Below, piece after piece: positions 1-11,937 of a DNA stretch of 64,000 nucleotides (position 1 is its first letter; every line of letters starts with the position of its first letter). The stretch comes from Ampullaceana balthica. Lineage: Eukaryota > Mollusca > Gastropoda > Lymnaeidae. Location: the NCBI GenBank assembly GCA_944989445.1, contig CALYLW010000182.1, forward strand, positions 1,054,501 to 1,118,500, in the 5' to 3' direction. The position numbers and the translations under genes are program-made. The notes under the pieces are model-generated. The model searched no databases. It was not told the DNA's origin and saw only the letters and a program-made list of their open reading frames with translations.

Positions 1-492
1 TTTGGCTCAGTACTCAGTTAAAGCATGCTTTAAAATACATGCATGTCTTTAAATCTCCGTAAAATGTGTTCAAGTATTTAAAATAAAAAAAGCCTTACCG
101 TTTATGGCAACAACAAAAAAAAACACACACAAAAAAACAAACAAAAAAAAATAACAGAGCATTAAGCATTTTAAAAAAAAATCATATGAAACATACAATT
201 TAATATATAAAATATATAAATGTAAGTTTATGTTTATTAATTTTTAGTGTGTGTAAAAAATGTTTTTAAGATATAATAGTTACATTTTCCATAAAGATAA
301 CAATAAATAGCAGTTTTTCATTGTTAGCAGATTCCATGCATGGTGATCGTCTGCCCATGTCTCTACGCTACGGATGCAATAAACCCCGGGTAGTGCCGAT
401 GGGGTCGTGGCCAACGCCCTGCCTACAATGTGCCACGTGAGAGACTTGTCATTCTGACACGTCAAGGGGAAAGTGTTATATAATAAAACAAA
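1..492. other. AT-rich non-coding flank
   Basis: No supportable gene. The stretch has A-runs and a short CA-rich tract near 120-145. The block at about 330-470 is richer in G+C than its surroundings and could be the remnant of a repeat, but a 61-codon minus-strand ORF there has no recognisable similarity and is not called. Confidence 0.5.
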
Positions 493-576
493 CCCGTAAA
501 AACAAAGTTTTTGACTATAAATCCCTTATATATGAGACATAACTCGTGAATGTTCATTCTCTTTTGGGTCGAGCCG

Positions 577-2001
577 TTAGGCTCTTAGGACCCGGTTCAT
601 TTTATCGCAAGCGAGCCTCATCAAGCGGGCATCGCCGTAGAGGTAGTCCTCTGAAGGTATCGTTAATTCTCCTTCCAAATCCCCGCACAGCTCGGAGCAC
701 TCTTCGAGTACGTGGGCCACCGTCTCCTCTGGGTGGCCACACAGTCGACAGGCCAGTTCCCTTCTAGTGTTAAACTTGTACAGGTAGCTTCGTATGGGAC
801 AATGCTCAGTTCTCATTCTAGTTATGAGCGTCTGATTGCTACGTCCAATTTTCCACCAGGAGTCGCTTTTGCTCGGTCGCGGCATGTACTGGAATACTTT
901 TCTGGCCGTGCTTCCAGATGCCCAGCCCTGGAGCCACTTCTCTCGGAAATGGTCCTTAAGCCACGATCTGATCCCCAGCTGGGTCATCGGGCGATCGGGA
1001 TGGGGCTGAGCTGAACCTTCTCTCGCCAACTTATCAACCCTGTCTGAATGAGTCTCGCCACTGTGCCCAGTGATGTACTGAAGGACTACTTTTCCGCCTT
1101 GTGCTAGGATTTCACCTACTGTTTCCAAAATGACACTGACCGTTTTCGTCTCCAGAGAGGATCGACCCACAGTCTCGAGCAAAAACCGTGAGTCGGTGAA
1201 GACTACGACGGTCGGGAAAACCTTTCTTCTTGCTAGACGTCGGCGCACTTCCTTCAAACCCTTGCAAATCGCCTCCAGTTCGGCGTCGTGACTACTGTAT
1301 GCAGATCCGCACGGCCCTGACAGTTCGATACTGTCAGGTCCAGGTTGAGGGTATTGAATTAGTACTGCGTATCCACTTCTGCCATCCTTGAAACGTGAGC
1401 CGTCCGTGTCGCCATAAGCCTCGATTGTCTTCAGAGTCTCGTCTCGCTGGAGCTCGACGGGACTGGCTTTCGTCACCGCTGTATTTGCCAGTGTCAAACG
1501 TAGTTCAGGCAAGTCAAAGCTCTCATGTGGTCCTCGAGCAGGGACCAGTTGCATTCGTTCCCTGTGCTTGGGTATGGGGACTGAGTTTTCTGGTTCGTAG
1601 ACCGTATCCATGAAGGATGGCCTTTTCAGTCGGGTCCTCTTTACCCATCGGTCTTGTAATTGGAAGCAGTTTTCGTCATGCTCTAACCTACGGTATCGCT
1701 CTACCATGGTCATGATTGCTTTTTCTCGCCTTATCGCCAGGGGTTCTACGTTTGACATAATTTCTACAGCGGCTGTGGGTGTCGTACGTAACGCCCCGCA
1801 TACGAACCGTAGAGCTTGGTTCTGTATTCGGTCCAGTCCCTCTAGAGCCGTACGGCTCGCAAAGGCTTGGACCGGTAGGCTGTAGTCAATGGCACCCCTC
1901 ACACTACCGAGGTAGAGAGCTCTCAGTAGTCTTGCATCCGCACCCCAACTATTGCTAGCCAGTTTCTTCACCAGGGACAGTTTAGCTGTGGTTTTGCGCA
2001 C
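577..2001 (-). pseudogene. LINE ORF: RT thumb, RNase H and C-terminal zinc finger
   Basis: The segment has 474 codons. The N-terminal third is the reverse transcriptase thumb (KLSLVKKLASNSWGADARLL, and IQNQALRFVCGALRTTP). An RNase H domain follows from about residue 190, with catalytic positions visible as DTDGSRFKDG, AELEAICKGL, VVVFTDSR, and ITGHSGETHSDRVDKLA. RNase H removes element RNA from the cDNA hybrid. The end carries CRLCGHPEETVAHVLEEC, the CCHC finger typical of I- and R1-like elements. This is the longest intact piece of the element. Confidence 0.88.
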
Positions 2002-2108
2002 AATTCACGCACATGGTTACGTAGCTGGACCTTCTGGTCCAACTTGATTCCCAAGTACGTTGGTGTCCGATCCCAATTCAATCTTTTCCCCATATCTGAA
2101 GCACCACC

Positions 2109-2735
2109 TCATGCTTCAGTGCATTCCGTCCATTTGTAAAAAATGGAGTGGGCCGTTTTCTCCGTATTGACTACTAGGCGCCAACGGTTGGCGTAGTCTT
2201 CGATTCGATTCAGATCTTCCTGCAGCCTGTTCTGCATGGTTGCGACGTCCTTTCCGGAACTCCATATAGCCAGATCGTCAGCAAACATGGCATTCTGCGA
2301 CCCCAGAATACCTTGTAGGTCGTGGACATAGGCTAGGAACAATGTACAACTAAGGGCGGACCCCTGTGGGAGTCCGTCCTCCAGACGCGCTTCGTAGGAT
2401 AATGACTCCCCCACCCGAGTCTTGATCGTTCTGTCCGTAAGGAATGATTTTATCCAACTGTACATGTTCGCAGTGACACCTAACTGCTGCAACTTATAAA
2501 GTAGCCCTCCACGCCACACCTTGTCGTATGCCTGCTTTAGATCGAAGAACACCACAACAGTGTGATTCCTCGACTGGAGTTCATTTGTAATCGTCTGAAT
2601 TAGTCGGAAAGCCTGGTCCATCGGTTGGCGTCCCTTTCGGAACCCACCCTGCGTCAATGGAATGCATTTGGTTTTTTCGAGGAACCAGTAGAGTCGTGCG
2701 TTCACTAACCGTTCAGCTACCTTTCCCCACACCAT
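2109..2735 (-). pseudogene. LINE ORF: reverse transcriptase palm
   Basis: This segment holds the catalytic core of the reverse transcriptase, which copies element RNA at the nicked target. Visible motifs in order are QGGFRKGRQPMDQAF, FFDLKQAYDKVW (first catalytic Asp), GLPQGSALSCTLF, and FADDLAIW. The last is the YxDD box with Phe in place of Tyr. It is shifted by one base relative to both neighbouring segments. After WTECTEA it hits a stop at 2109, while the expected thumb sequence (TPTYLGIKLDQKV) continues in another frame. Confidence 0.88.
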
Positions 2736-4014
2736 ACGTGAGGGAAATTGGCCGGTAACTGGACGGGTGTTTGCCTGGTTTCCCCTCTTTGGGAATTGGG
2801 GTTATTGTGGCCTTTTTCCACAGCTTCGGCAGCGTGTCTGTTGTCCAAGTTCTATTTATGAAACTCAATAGTTTCATTCGGCCTGTCCTGCCCAGGTGTT
2901 TGAGCATTTCATTGTGAACTTTATCTGGTCCTGGTGCTTTGCCAGCTTGGCATTTGTTGAGTGCGGTTTGCAACTCTGTCATTGTGAATGGGGCCGCGAA
3001 AACCTCTAGTTGAGGGCCCTTGCTTTGTCTTCTTGAGCCCTCTTTGCGCATTCGGTCGATTGTTCGACTAAAATCAGATCTGGCGCCTTTCTTGTTAACC
3101 TGGGCAAAGTGTTTGTTTAGCGATCGTGCGCGCTTAACTTCACTAGCCCTTTGGCCCTTTGGTGTCGTCAAAGGGTTGGAATTCTTTGTCTTCCCCGCGC
3201 CAGATAATGCGTCTAAGAGCCGCCAAACTTTTCTTCCGTCTACGAGGTCGAGTTTTTCGCACGTATTTACCCATTTCGCCTTCTTCGCTTTGTCGACAGC
3301 GGCCCGGACTTCAGCCGTCAGTCTGTTGTACGCCCTACTAGCTTCGGGTGTCTTCAGCCTGGTTGCCTTTTTCCGTGCTTTTGCTCTTTGCTTCACCAAT
3401 TCTGTCAGACTCTTGTCCCAGTAAGGTATGAACTTCTGTTTCCCGTTTGTCCTTGGGATCGTTCGCCTCGCAACCCCAAGGAGTATGTCAATAAACTGCC
3501 CGTAGGTGGCATCCATGTTGTCTCCTGCAACATCCAGCAGAGCGAGCTTGGTCTCGCTCTCGGCCTCGTACTTTCGCCAATCGGCCTTACGGAACTGCCA
3601 ATGCCTTCTTTCAAATCGAGGTTTGCCTGCACCAAGTCCAAATTCAATCAGGATTGGTAAGTGATCGCTACCTACTTCCTTTAATACTTCCAGTCTATGC
3701 TTCGACTCTAGGTCAGCGGAAATAAGCGTTAGATCTGGGCGGGACTCCGTGCTGTGCCCCGTGTGCAGTAGTGTCGGTTCACTGTCTGCGTTTTGTAGCC
3801 TGATGAGATTCGTATTAATACAGACATCCTCGATGTAGCGGCCTGACGCGTTTCGTTCGGCATAGCCCCAGTCAGGAGACTGTGCATTTAAGTCTCCTGC
3901 TATTATCGTTCTTCCAAAAATGACATATTCCCCAACTGGAAGTGCGATTGGATTTCTGGGCGTATTATAGACGTTCGTGATTGTAAAGCCAACGTCGCAT
4001 TTGAAAACTCTCAC
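2713..4014 (-). pseudogene. LINE ORF: endonuclease C-terminal part and RT fingers
   Basis: It continues the upstream segment in frame after the nonsense codon. It holds the remaining endonuclease motifs, AGDLNAQSPDWGY near residue 40, RPDLTLIS, and GSDHLPILIE near residue 118 with the Asp-His pair. A basic linker follows, then the reverse transcriptase start AGKAPGPDKVHNEMLK and PSSYRPISLT. The frame is lost around 2730, where the minus strand should run on into GKVAERL of the next segment. The apparent start is GTG and is not a real initiation codon. Confidence 0.85.
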
Positions 4015-4047
4015 GGTGAGAGTATCAGTGTTGCTGTAACACTTAAC

Positions 4048-4662
4048 TTAGAGCAGCTCCATCGTTAAATCATTCCGGACCGCTGTGGCAAGACCTCGAC
4101 ATCGCCGGTCACACTTGCAATGGTATAGCGAGTAACCAGTGATATGAAACGGCTTCCCCTCAAGGAGCGTTTCTTGGAATAGTGCTACATCCACTTTCCG
4201 TTCGTGGGGTATTTTGGTTACTTCGTGTGCCTTTTGCCTTATGCCACAGACATTCAACTGTAAAACTACCAGGGCTTGTTCAGGATGGCCCTTCGCACCC
4301 ATACAAGGATGGCCAGTCACCGATTGACCGCTTGGACATGGCCTGTCGTTCGTCACCATGCCTCTAAGAGGGGAGGTAGCCAACCGACCCAACGTACCAC
4401 CATCCACCGAGAAGGGGTTTAGAAGGTCCATTCCGGGACCTGCTTTTTCGATAAATGAACCATAGAATAGAGAGGGGTAGGCAGAATTCTTCAACCCATT
4501 GAGCACGGTCCGTGTGCGTTCCGCCCCTTGCCCAGAGGGTGTTCCTGTCTTCGGCGTTCCTAGCCGGACATTGTTGGGTATGGGCCTGCTCCCACACCCA
4601 GCACCGGGCCTCTCGATGAGGCCATGACCGTCCCTCCAGTTGTCCGGAGGGTTCCAGTGCAT
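4048..4662 (-). pseudogene. LINE ORF: endonuclease N-terminal part
   Basis: This 204-codon segment contains the start of an apurinic-like (exonuclease-endonuclease-phosphatase) domain: LQLNVCGIRQK, then DVALFQETLL with the catalytic Glu, then GLATAVRND. In the retrotransposon this domain nicks the target DNA. The first ~100 residues (from MHWNPPDNW) are Gly/Pro-rich and may be translated 5' leader. The segment ends at a TAA (4048-4050). The next segment is in the same frame, so a single nonsense codon splits the endonuclease. Confidence 0.8.
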
Positions 4663-5242
4663 ATGTTTTGGCGATTTCGCCGGGGTTAGTCAGTTTCAGG
4701 TCGCAGCCACTTCCGCAACCCTACTTATCTCCCGGGCCCGTAAAGGCCAACCCCTTCCGAGAGATGAGACATAACTAAAAGTATTGATTATGTTCAAACG
4801 TGACAAAGATTTATAGACTGAATCTTTCTTAACTCCCCTTTGCTTTTAACCCGGAGGGGGGTGGGAGAGGGGAAAGGCCTTGTCACCGATCGCTGACCCG
4901 AGCTCAGCGTGACACGCAAAATGTAATCAAGAGCACGCCGGTACACCTGGTTAAAACACGAGATGTGTTCACCTCTGGCTGGCGTGAAGTCAAGTGACCC
5001 GTAAAATGTAAACAATAGTGACCGCTACATATAGTTTATATAGATAAACTAAAAATGCATTAATTTAATTACAGTACGTTCGATAGATCTGAAATTTTGA
5101 TACGATGCATTGTTAGGTGACTCAGGTCCGTTTGCCAAATTTCAGCTCGATGGCTTTACGGGAAGTGGGTCATTTTCGACTTTTGTTTTTCCGTGGTTCC
5201 CGACCAAGACAGAGAGAGACGGCGGTGAAGTTAATATAAGGG

Positions 5243-7029
5243 ATTTAATAAAACAAACCCGTAAAAACAAAGTTTTTACTATAAATCTAATATATAAAGC
5301 TCAGTTGGTGTTTGTATGTTTGTATTTTTGTAAGTTTGTATGTTTCACTTTTCGACTTTCTGTTAGACAGCCACGGAAAAACCAAATGACGGACGGGGAC
5401 CAACTTTGGCAGGATGGTTCCTTTTACCCTGAAGGTTGTTTTAAGTTAGTTTTTGTAATTGTCCCTTTTGCCCGAATGCCGTAAATTAAATAATCAGAAA
5501 ATGCAGAGACAAAGAATAAAAAATTTAACCTTATTTCTGTATTGAACAAATTTACGCAGACGTTCAAATGCCGTTCAAAGCGAGTTACTTTGGTGACGTT
5601 TTTTTCCCCCAATACTTTATTTTCAGCGGTGCGCATTCAAAAAATATTATAATGTCTAATTACGGTGCGCACATTTTGAGCTGTGTAGTACAAAGAATTG
5701 TCATTTTCTTTACTGTTACTTTCTATATATTAGATAGACACGTAAACATATTTAATTACAACTGCCACACGATGCATTAGATTTAATTGTTTACACGTTT
5801 AAATTTAATTGCAAATTTGTTTTAATTATTTTCTGTTCCATAACTCGACATTTAATAAAAACCTATTTATGTAATAATTGTGTCAGTATTTTTTTCAAGG
5901 CTTCATTTTTAGCGGTGCGCGTTCTAAAATCTTTTATCGCCTGATTACTGTGCGCACATTTTCATGTACGCATCTTAAATTTAGCTGTGCCCTATTAATA
6001 TAACCTTTACATTTTGTTTGTCTTTTACATAAGCTATTGTTTTTTTTACATAACCTATACACTTATACTATTTAAACTTAGGCTACCGGACCTATTACCA
6101 TAAGTATATTAAACTAAATAAAGTCATTCTGAAAACGCTTAATTATTTTGTATTGCGAATTGATTATGTTTTGTTCATTCCATTGATGATGGATTAACAT
6201 AGGCCATTTTTAAAAATCAATTATTGTCAAGGTTTCACATGCGTTTTTAACATAAAATTGATTTGTTTTGTTTTTTTGTTTTTTTAAACTAGGAAAATAG
6301 CCTAATTTCTTTATTTATCTTTATTACCTTTATCTCATAGACGCTGTTGCAAATATTGTATTAATTACAATTGTGTTACGATGCAGTGTCGTAAATATAT
6401 AAGAGCATTTTTAGTGACGGCAGTGGCAGAGATCTTTTGGAAAAATGTCAACAAAACAGTTGCCTTTTTTTAATGGATACAAACAAACAAACATAAAAAT
6501 ATGAACTTAGCTTTATATATTACATATGCGTTTAAATTATTTTAATTTTAATTATTTTCACGATGCATTGTATTAATATTTTACATGCAATGAATAAAAT
6601 TGGGATTTTAAAAAAATTAATTCATAACTGACATTTAATTAAAAACCATAGATGTAGCGAGTTTATTTTATGTTGAAAGTGATGGCCTATGTCAAATAAA
6701 CTTACACTTTAAAACAGTTTACTTAAGCTTTATATACACTATACATTATAAACTTTCGCTACCGAACGTATTAACAAAACTTGACTAAATTTAATGAAGT
6801 GATCCTGAAAACGCTTAATTAATATAAATTGCGAATTGAATATGTTTTTATGTTCATTCCTTTGTATTCAGAATAGCATAGGCCATTTCTAAAATTGCCT
6901 TTTAATCATTTTTAAGATGCACTTATTAACAGACGGTTGAATCTTTTTTTTTCATTTTTATTTTTTTTCAGACATTAAATCTGGTGTGTGTGTGTGCATT
7001 GCATATAATTTTAAAAGTATGATGCTTTA
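5243..7029. other. Repeat-derived non-coding DNA with internal direct repeats
   Basis: No gene is supported. 5243-5290 repeats the MITE start in direct orientation. 5300-5480 is a GTTTGTATGT-rich block followed by a GC-richer segment that looks repeat-derived. A motif beginning GCGGTGCGC and ending GTGCGCACATTTT recurs at about 5627-5690 and 5911-5965. A ~110-bp block beginning TATCTCATAGACG at 6337 recurs at 9250-9370 with about 80% identity by eye. These direct repeats suggest unclassified transposon fragments. Confidence 0.5.
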
Positions 7030-8886
7030 GGGGCCGTCCATAAATGACGTCACGCGATTTTTGCCGATTTTTGACCCCCTCCCTCCCCCCTCGTCACGCG
7101 ACGTCACAAAAACTTAGACCCCCCCCCTCTAAAAATACGTCACAAATCTTTGACAACAACAAAAAACAAAAAAAAACAACAACTTTATTTTCTATTTGAA
7201 AATAAGTATGTTTCAAATCACTTTTATTGTCATTTAAGTATTTATTATTTATTTAGTGAATATCTACATTGTAATATCGTAACCCGCGTGAAGCATTTTT
7301 AAAAAAACGTTTAACCGGCCTTCAGAAAACGAACTGTGTTAACATCCTTAGCTTATATTTTATTTTAATGAATACAAATTAAACATTGACTATTGATATC
7401 ATCACGGTTAACGTCTTTGTTTAGAAAAAAAATTATTTAAAAATAACATTTTTAAAATGTATTTTTTTAAAAATCCCTCAATTGACTGACGGGCATCCCG
7501 TAAGACAGAGGTCGGCGAACAGAGGTAAATAACCTGAACTGGGGTCAAAAAGGGAATTCTTGGGGGTAATGCAGACTCATTTGGGACATATAACATCCAC
7601 TACAATCCGCTAGATATATTAAAATACGTCATGTGTACGTGTACGCTTGGAACATATGCCCATTATTAAACAGGTTCCTTCCAGAAAATGCATTTTTAAA
7701 AATTTGACAACTATGTAGATTTCTTACCTACGCACTATATGAAGACACCTAAATCTACCCTACTTTCATTTATATTGACACGAGTGACAATAATCTTAAT
7801 CCACATGACTTGTCTTTATCACGTATCATTTCTGTGATATTTAAAATTAATGCCTTAAAAACTGAGCTAAGAAGAAAAGTTGTTTTGTTCTCCTCTCGAA
7901 TTGCAATGTCAAGAATTTGATGCATTCAATAAAGTTAATGAATACTTGACTAATTTTAAATGGGCTCATTTACCATTATATCTAGAACAGTGCTTCTCAT
8001 ACTTTTTAGTATTGCGGACCAGCAGGAATTTTTTCCATTGTACCAGGGACCGGTGCACTATTTTCCCTGCACTGACAATTTTTTCTGTCCTTTTTTGAGA
8101 ACATCTGCGGACCGGCAGCGGATGGCCCACGGACTGGCATCGGTCCGCGGACCACCACTTTGAGAAGCACTGATCTAGAAGACTAGAATGGCCAGGGGCG
8201 TTTTATCAAAAAACCATCGAACAATTATATCAAACTTAAAACGTTTTTAATTCTATCAAATAGATTCCCCCCCCTCCCCTTTTAAAGAAAAAGGATATTC
8301 CGTGTCGTTTTGACTTAAAATATCTACACATAATCCTATTCAAATCATTTTTAGACACTTGTCATGCTTGTAAAACTCACCAGTAGCATTTTCGAGGGGT
8401 GGGGGTGCTAAAGACGCTCCCCCAAATCCCCGAGTCACGTGAGCAGGACCTAGAGTCTGGGTAACGCATACATAAACTTGTATATTTTGTGGTAACGGGC
8501 ATGAGAGAACCAAACGGAGCTGCGGTTAGATCACAAATGCTTTGATGTCAACATCAAACGACGCAGTGTAACAATTTCATATGTTATCTTGTGGATTCTC
8601 AAATTTAAGGATTATAATTAGATTTAATTTTCGTGTCTTGATAGCATACGCCAACCAGCGTCTGATGGCCTACCGACCAGCACATTGAGAAGCACTGATT
8701 TTTAAAAGTCATTAAATAAATTGTAAGCGACCAAATATTTCAGTGGAAGTTTTATTTAAAGTTACCCTTTTGATGTGACGTCACATTTCTTTCAAACCCC
8801 CCTCCCTCCCCCTCGTCACGCAACGTCACAAAAGTGTGACCCCCCTCCCCCCCCCTAGGTGCGTGACGTCATTTATGGACGGCCCC
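7030..8886. mobile_element. Harbinger-like non-autonomous DNA transposon
   Basis: The left terminus is GGGGCCGTCCATAAATGACG. The right terminus is its reverse complement over the same 20 bases and remains palindromic in outline for about 100 bp (C-rich runs, TCGTCACGC, ACGTCACAAAA). A TTA trinucleotide flanks each side (7027-7029 and 8887-8889), the target duplication expected of PIF/Harbinger. There is no transposase inside. It carries a hAT MITE at 7988-8172 and a second partial copy of that MITE's end at about 8640-8697 (CACATTGAGAAGCACTG). A degraded inverted copy lies in the right arm around 30.4-33.2 kb. Confidence 0.75.
7988..8172. mobile_element. hAT-type MITE
   Basis: A 185-bp element with terminal inverted repeats CAGTGCTTCTCATACTTTTT and, at the other end, ACTTTGAGAAGCACTG. 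Inner sequence is also inverted (GCGGACC near the left, GGTCCGCGGACC near the right). It is flanked by a perfect 8-bp target duplication ATCTAGAA (7980-7987 and 8173-8180), the hAT signature. It is nested in the Harbinger-like element, so it is the younger insertion. No coding capacity. Confidence 0.9.
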
Positions 8887-10062
8887 TTATCCAAAATAGG
8901 GAACAGATTCCTTTTTTAAATTATACACATTGCTTATAAACTGTAAATATAAATCGTAAAATATAGAGACATAAAAAATGTTAAATAGTATTTCCCTGTT
9001 ACAATAATTATGAATACGTCAAATGGAGGAGTTATTTTTGTCCAGTACATTTACTTTATAACAAGACTTTATTTTATGCGACCAGCTTTCTATATTGTCT
9101 AAATATGGTGTGCACATTGTTTTGATGTCATTTTAATACGACCGGTTTTTTTTTAAAAAGTATTTAGAAAGTACATTTATAATTTTGTTTGTTTGCGCTA
9201 TGAGTTACTTAGCTTTTGCCTTTTAAAGGGATAGTGCCACATGTTCTTTATCTCATAGACGTGGTTACAAATATTATATAACTTACAGTTGTAATACGAT
9301 GCAGTTTCGTAATTATATATTAAATTTTTGAGTGACGAGTGTGGTAGAGCTCTTTCGGAAAACCTATAAGTTATGCTAATTTTGAACAAGTGGGAATGAA
9401 ATTGTAAATTTAGTTATTATGGTCGGCAAAGATCATTATTTAATAAATCATATCTTTTAAATAGTAAGGTTATGTTAAAAGGCACTGCATTAAGTTAAAA
9501 CAACTCATGCAGTAAAATGGCATATCTCTGTTTCTCATTAGATTTTAACTAAATAGATGAATCTGAAATTTAACTTGGAAAATAAAAATTGTAATAACCA
9601 GCAACTAATACTTGGATAAAGAGTCAGCACACTTCCGCTACAGAGTGCGGGTATTTTTCTAGCCCCTTATATATGAGACATAACTAACAGTATTTATTAT
9701 TTTCAAACGCGACAAACATTTAAAGACTGAATCTGTCTTAACTCAACTTTGCTTCATAACACTGGGGGGGGGGAGGGGAAAGAAAGCCTACAGTGGCTGC
9801 TGCAAATTTATTTCGTCACCATATACTAGCATTGTAGAAAATAATACGGGAGTCAGTTTATCAGAAAAATCCCCAATATGAGTGTTTACAGAAAAAGAGT
9901 GCTTTAGAGTTTTCATTATGCTTACTTTAGTTTGCCATTGAAAATATGTTCAGTGCTTCAACAGATCTACTTCAGACATATATTCTTAACGATGTTCAAA
10001 AAACATGATTATTATTTCTGCATTCAACACCAATAATAAGTTGGTGAGATACATGAGAATGT
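8887..10062. other. Non-coding repeat fragments
   Basis: No gene is supported. 9250-9370 is the second copy of the block at 6337-6450. About 9660-9785 is a fragment of the MITE-like family seen at 493-5242 (TTATATATGAGACATAACT, then GCGACAAACATTTAAAGACTG), truncated before its second half. The rest is AT-rich and not recognised. Confidence 0.5.
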
Positions 10063-10072
10063 GTACAGCAGT

Positions 10073-10116
<44 letters not shown>

Positions 10117-10144
10117 TATATATATATAATATATATATATATAT
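10063..10144. repeat. (TA)n microsatellite
   Basis: About 80 bp of nearly pure alternating T and A, abutting the left end of the MITE at 10145. A minus-strand ORF of alternating Ile and Tyr is the trivial translation of this tract. Confidence 0.95.
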
Positions 10145-10401
10145 GGTTCCATAACAAAACGACTAGGTGACACAACGACAAGGTCTCATAAAAACAATGT
10201 AGACCAATGTAGAACCCCCTAATGAAGTCCCATTGACGAGGTCACTTTGAACTTGGACTAAGCGTGCCAGACTCAATAGCTCAGCGGCCAAAACTAAAAA
10301 TACACTTAAGCCAAAATCATTGTCTTTTTTTTTCGTTTTCCCATTTAGAACTATGTCTGTCACCTTGTCGTTTTGTCACTTGTCGTATTGTCTGGTTACC
10401 A
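10145..10401. mobile_element. Short MITE inserted in a TA microsatellite
   Basis: The ends are imperfect inverted repeats: left GGTTCCATAACAAAACGACT followed by AGGTGACACAACGACAAGG, right CCTTGTCGTTTTGTCACTTG followed by TCGTATTGTCTGGTTACC. TA-rich microsatellite lies on both sides, consistent with insertion into a TA target. It is 257 bp with no coding capacity. The superfamily is not clear. Confidence 0.7.
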
Positions 10402-10411
10402 TAGATATCTA

Positions 10412-10418
10412 TCTCTCC

Positions 10419-10466
<48 letters not shown>

Positions 10467-10482
10467 GTGTGTGCGTGTGTGT
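10412..10482. repeat. Compound (CT)n-(TA)n-(TG)n microsatellite
   Basis: A run of CTCTCT is followed by TATATA and then by TGTGTG with one GTGCG interruption, directly beside the MITE. Confidence 0.9.
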
Positions 10483-11246
10483 GTAATTATAATCTGTTAA
10501 ATAACTACTGGCAATAAATTATACTTAAGTAAGAACATTTAATAAATTTCCATTAAGTAATGTGTTAACATACAAATACAATGAATAGCTTGATCATCGT
10601 TCAGATAATTTTATATACCAAGGTTAGAGTGTTAACATATAACACGAATGTTACATTATAATTATGCTCTTGTCGGCATCATTTCGCCCCCCTAGAATAA
10701 CAGGGTTCTATGTGACCTTTTTGTCGAACGGAGATATTCGAGTTTGAAAATTTGATGTTTGGGTACGACAAACTATACATGTTTTTGCCAAAGTTGTTAT
10801 TGCATTCTGTTTGTACTATCAATACAAGGTTTTACCATTTAATACAATTTTTTTTGGTGTTAATTTAGATTTTATATGAATTTTTTAAATTTTCAATAGA
10901 ACCTTTTAATTCTGAAAATGCCATTTCAATTAATTATAACAAGGTTCTATTATTTTTTACACTATAATTTTATTGGTTTATTTAAAGAAAAAGTACTTAT
11001 TCTTAATTAAGAGCTCTAATACTGATAAAGACAACAAAAAATAACAACAAAAGGATTATATTTAATCAAAGACAGACAATATTTGTTTATATTTTTCAAT
11101 GTATTTTTATTTATTTATTTGTACTAACATTAAAACTGTAACTTTTATTGTAAAAATAAATGTTTTTTACACACAGCAAAAATTGTTCTTTGACTTTCTA
11201 CATTTTAACATGTTACTGTAAGAGAAAAAATGCTATCATTTGTATG

Positions 11247-11937
11247 TTACTTAAGTGTGTTACTGTAATACTGCCTATCTATTTCTGGCATGTATTTTAA
11301 CATTTCTGTTAAGTCTGATTTCTTTGCCTCAGACAGTTTATTAGAAGAAATTGCAATCTTTGGCACAGGCATCAATACTTGAGTGGGTTGAATAGTTGTG
11401 ACACAACTTCTTGTCAAAATAGGTTTTCTTAAATTTATGTTTTCAAATGTTATGTCTTTATGGCTAAATTTGCAACAAACCATTGGCTCATTTTTAAATT
11501 TTATAACAGATACTTTGGAATATTTTACACATTGAAAGTTAAATATCTCAGCACATGCTTTAAAATCTTTAAAGTCATTTGCCCTCATCTGAATAATTAT
11601 AAAAGGTTTTTTTCTGTTTACAGTTTTAAGGACTCTAATTAGACTTATTGGGGAAAACACTTCATGTGCTTTTAAGGCTTTCTCAATTTGTGAATGCATA
11701 TTATCAACAACTTGAACACAAGAGTGACCAGGAACACTAAATTTCATGGTGACTGACTCAATGTGTGGATGTGTGTTCAAAAAATGAAGAACTGCATATG
11801 ATATTATGCTATTTTTGTTTTGAGGTACACATGAATCACTCCATGTTACAATGTTTTTAATGTCCATATCTGATTCAGTTATCCTTTCAAGGATTTTAAC
11901 AAAAGCTGAAGCTATATCATTGCCAGCTCTCCCAGAT
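11247..11937 (-). CDS. Transposase-like gene, exon 2 downstream part
   Basis: It continues exactly in frame after the 718-bp insertion is removed: SENLSGR joins AGNDIASAFVKIL across the duplicated target. Then come NIVTWSDSCVPQNKNSIISY (probable second acidic residue in WSDSC, with the conserved QNKN), KFSVPGHSCVQVVDNMHSQI, and KKPFIIIQMRANDFKDFKAC. It ends with a stop at 11247 after DRQYYSNTLK. With the upstream parts the protein is about 670 residues, a normal size for the family. The pattern FDLQ...WSDS...VDNMHS resembles a DDE/D integrase-like core. Catalytic assignment is inference. Confidence 0.8.

Larger units (their letters stand above)
545..4763 (-). mobile_element. Non-LTR retrotransposon, RNase H-bearing I/R1 group
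   Basis: The element is bounded by a perfect 13-bp target duplication ATGAGACATAACT at 532-544 and 4764-4776. On the minus strand it reads endonuclease, reverse transcriptase, RNase H and a CCHC finger. There is no recognisable gag-like ORF1, so it is either a short lineage or has lost ORF1. Coding is broken by one in-frame TAA (4048-4050) and by frameshifts near 2.73 kb and within 2.0-2.1 kb, so this copy is dead as assembled. RNase H plus an apurinic-type endonuclease points to the I superfamily (for example I or Nimb). The clade is inferred. No poly-A tail is visible at the 545 end. Confidence 0.9.
493..5242 (+). mobile_element. MITE-like repeat, split by a LINE
   Basis: The two halves (493-544 and 4777-5242) read continuously once the LINE at 545-4763 is removed. 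They match, in reverse orientation, an uninterrupted 423-bp copy at 45240-45662. The unit opens with CCCGTAAAAACAAAG and ends ATATAAGGG, so the terminal inverted bases are short and imperfect. The flank ATTTAATAAAACAAA is repeated on both sides with two differences. It has no coding capacity. The superfamily is not assigned. Confidence 0.7.

Noticed and set aside
280..465. 61-codon minus-strand ORF near the window start
   Set aside because: No domain or splice support. The GC-richer stretch may be a repeat remnant.
10000..10181. Ile/Tyr-alternating ORF
   Set aside because: It is the translation of the (TA)n microsatellite.
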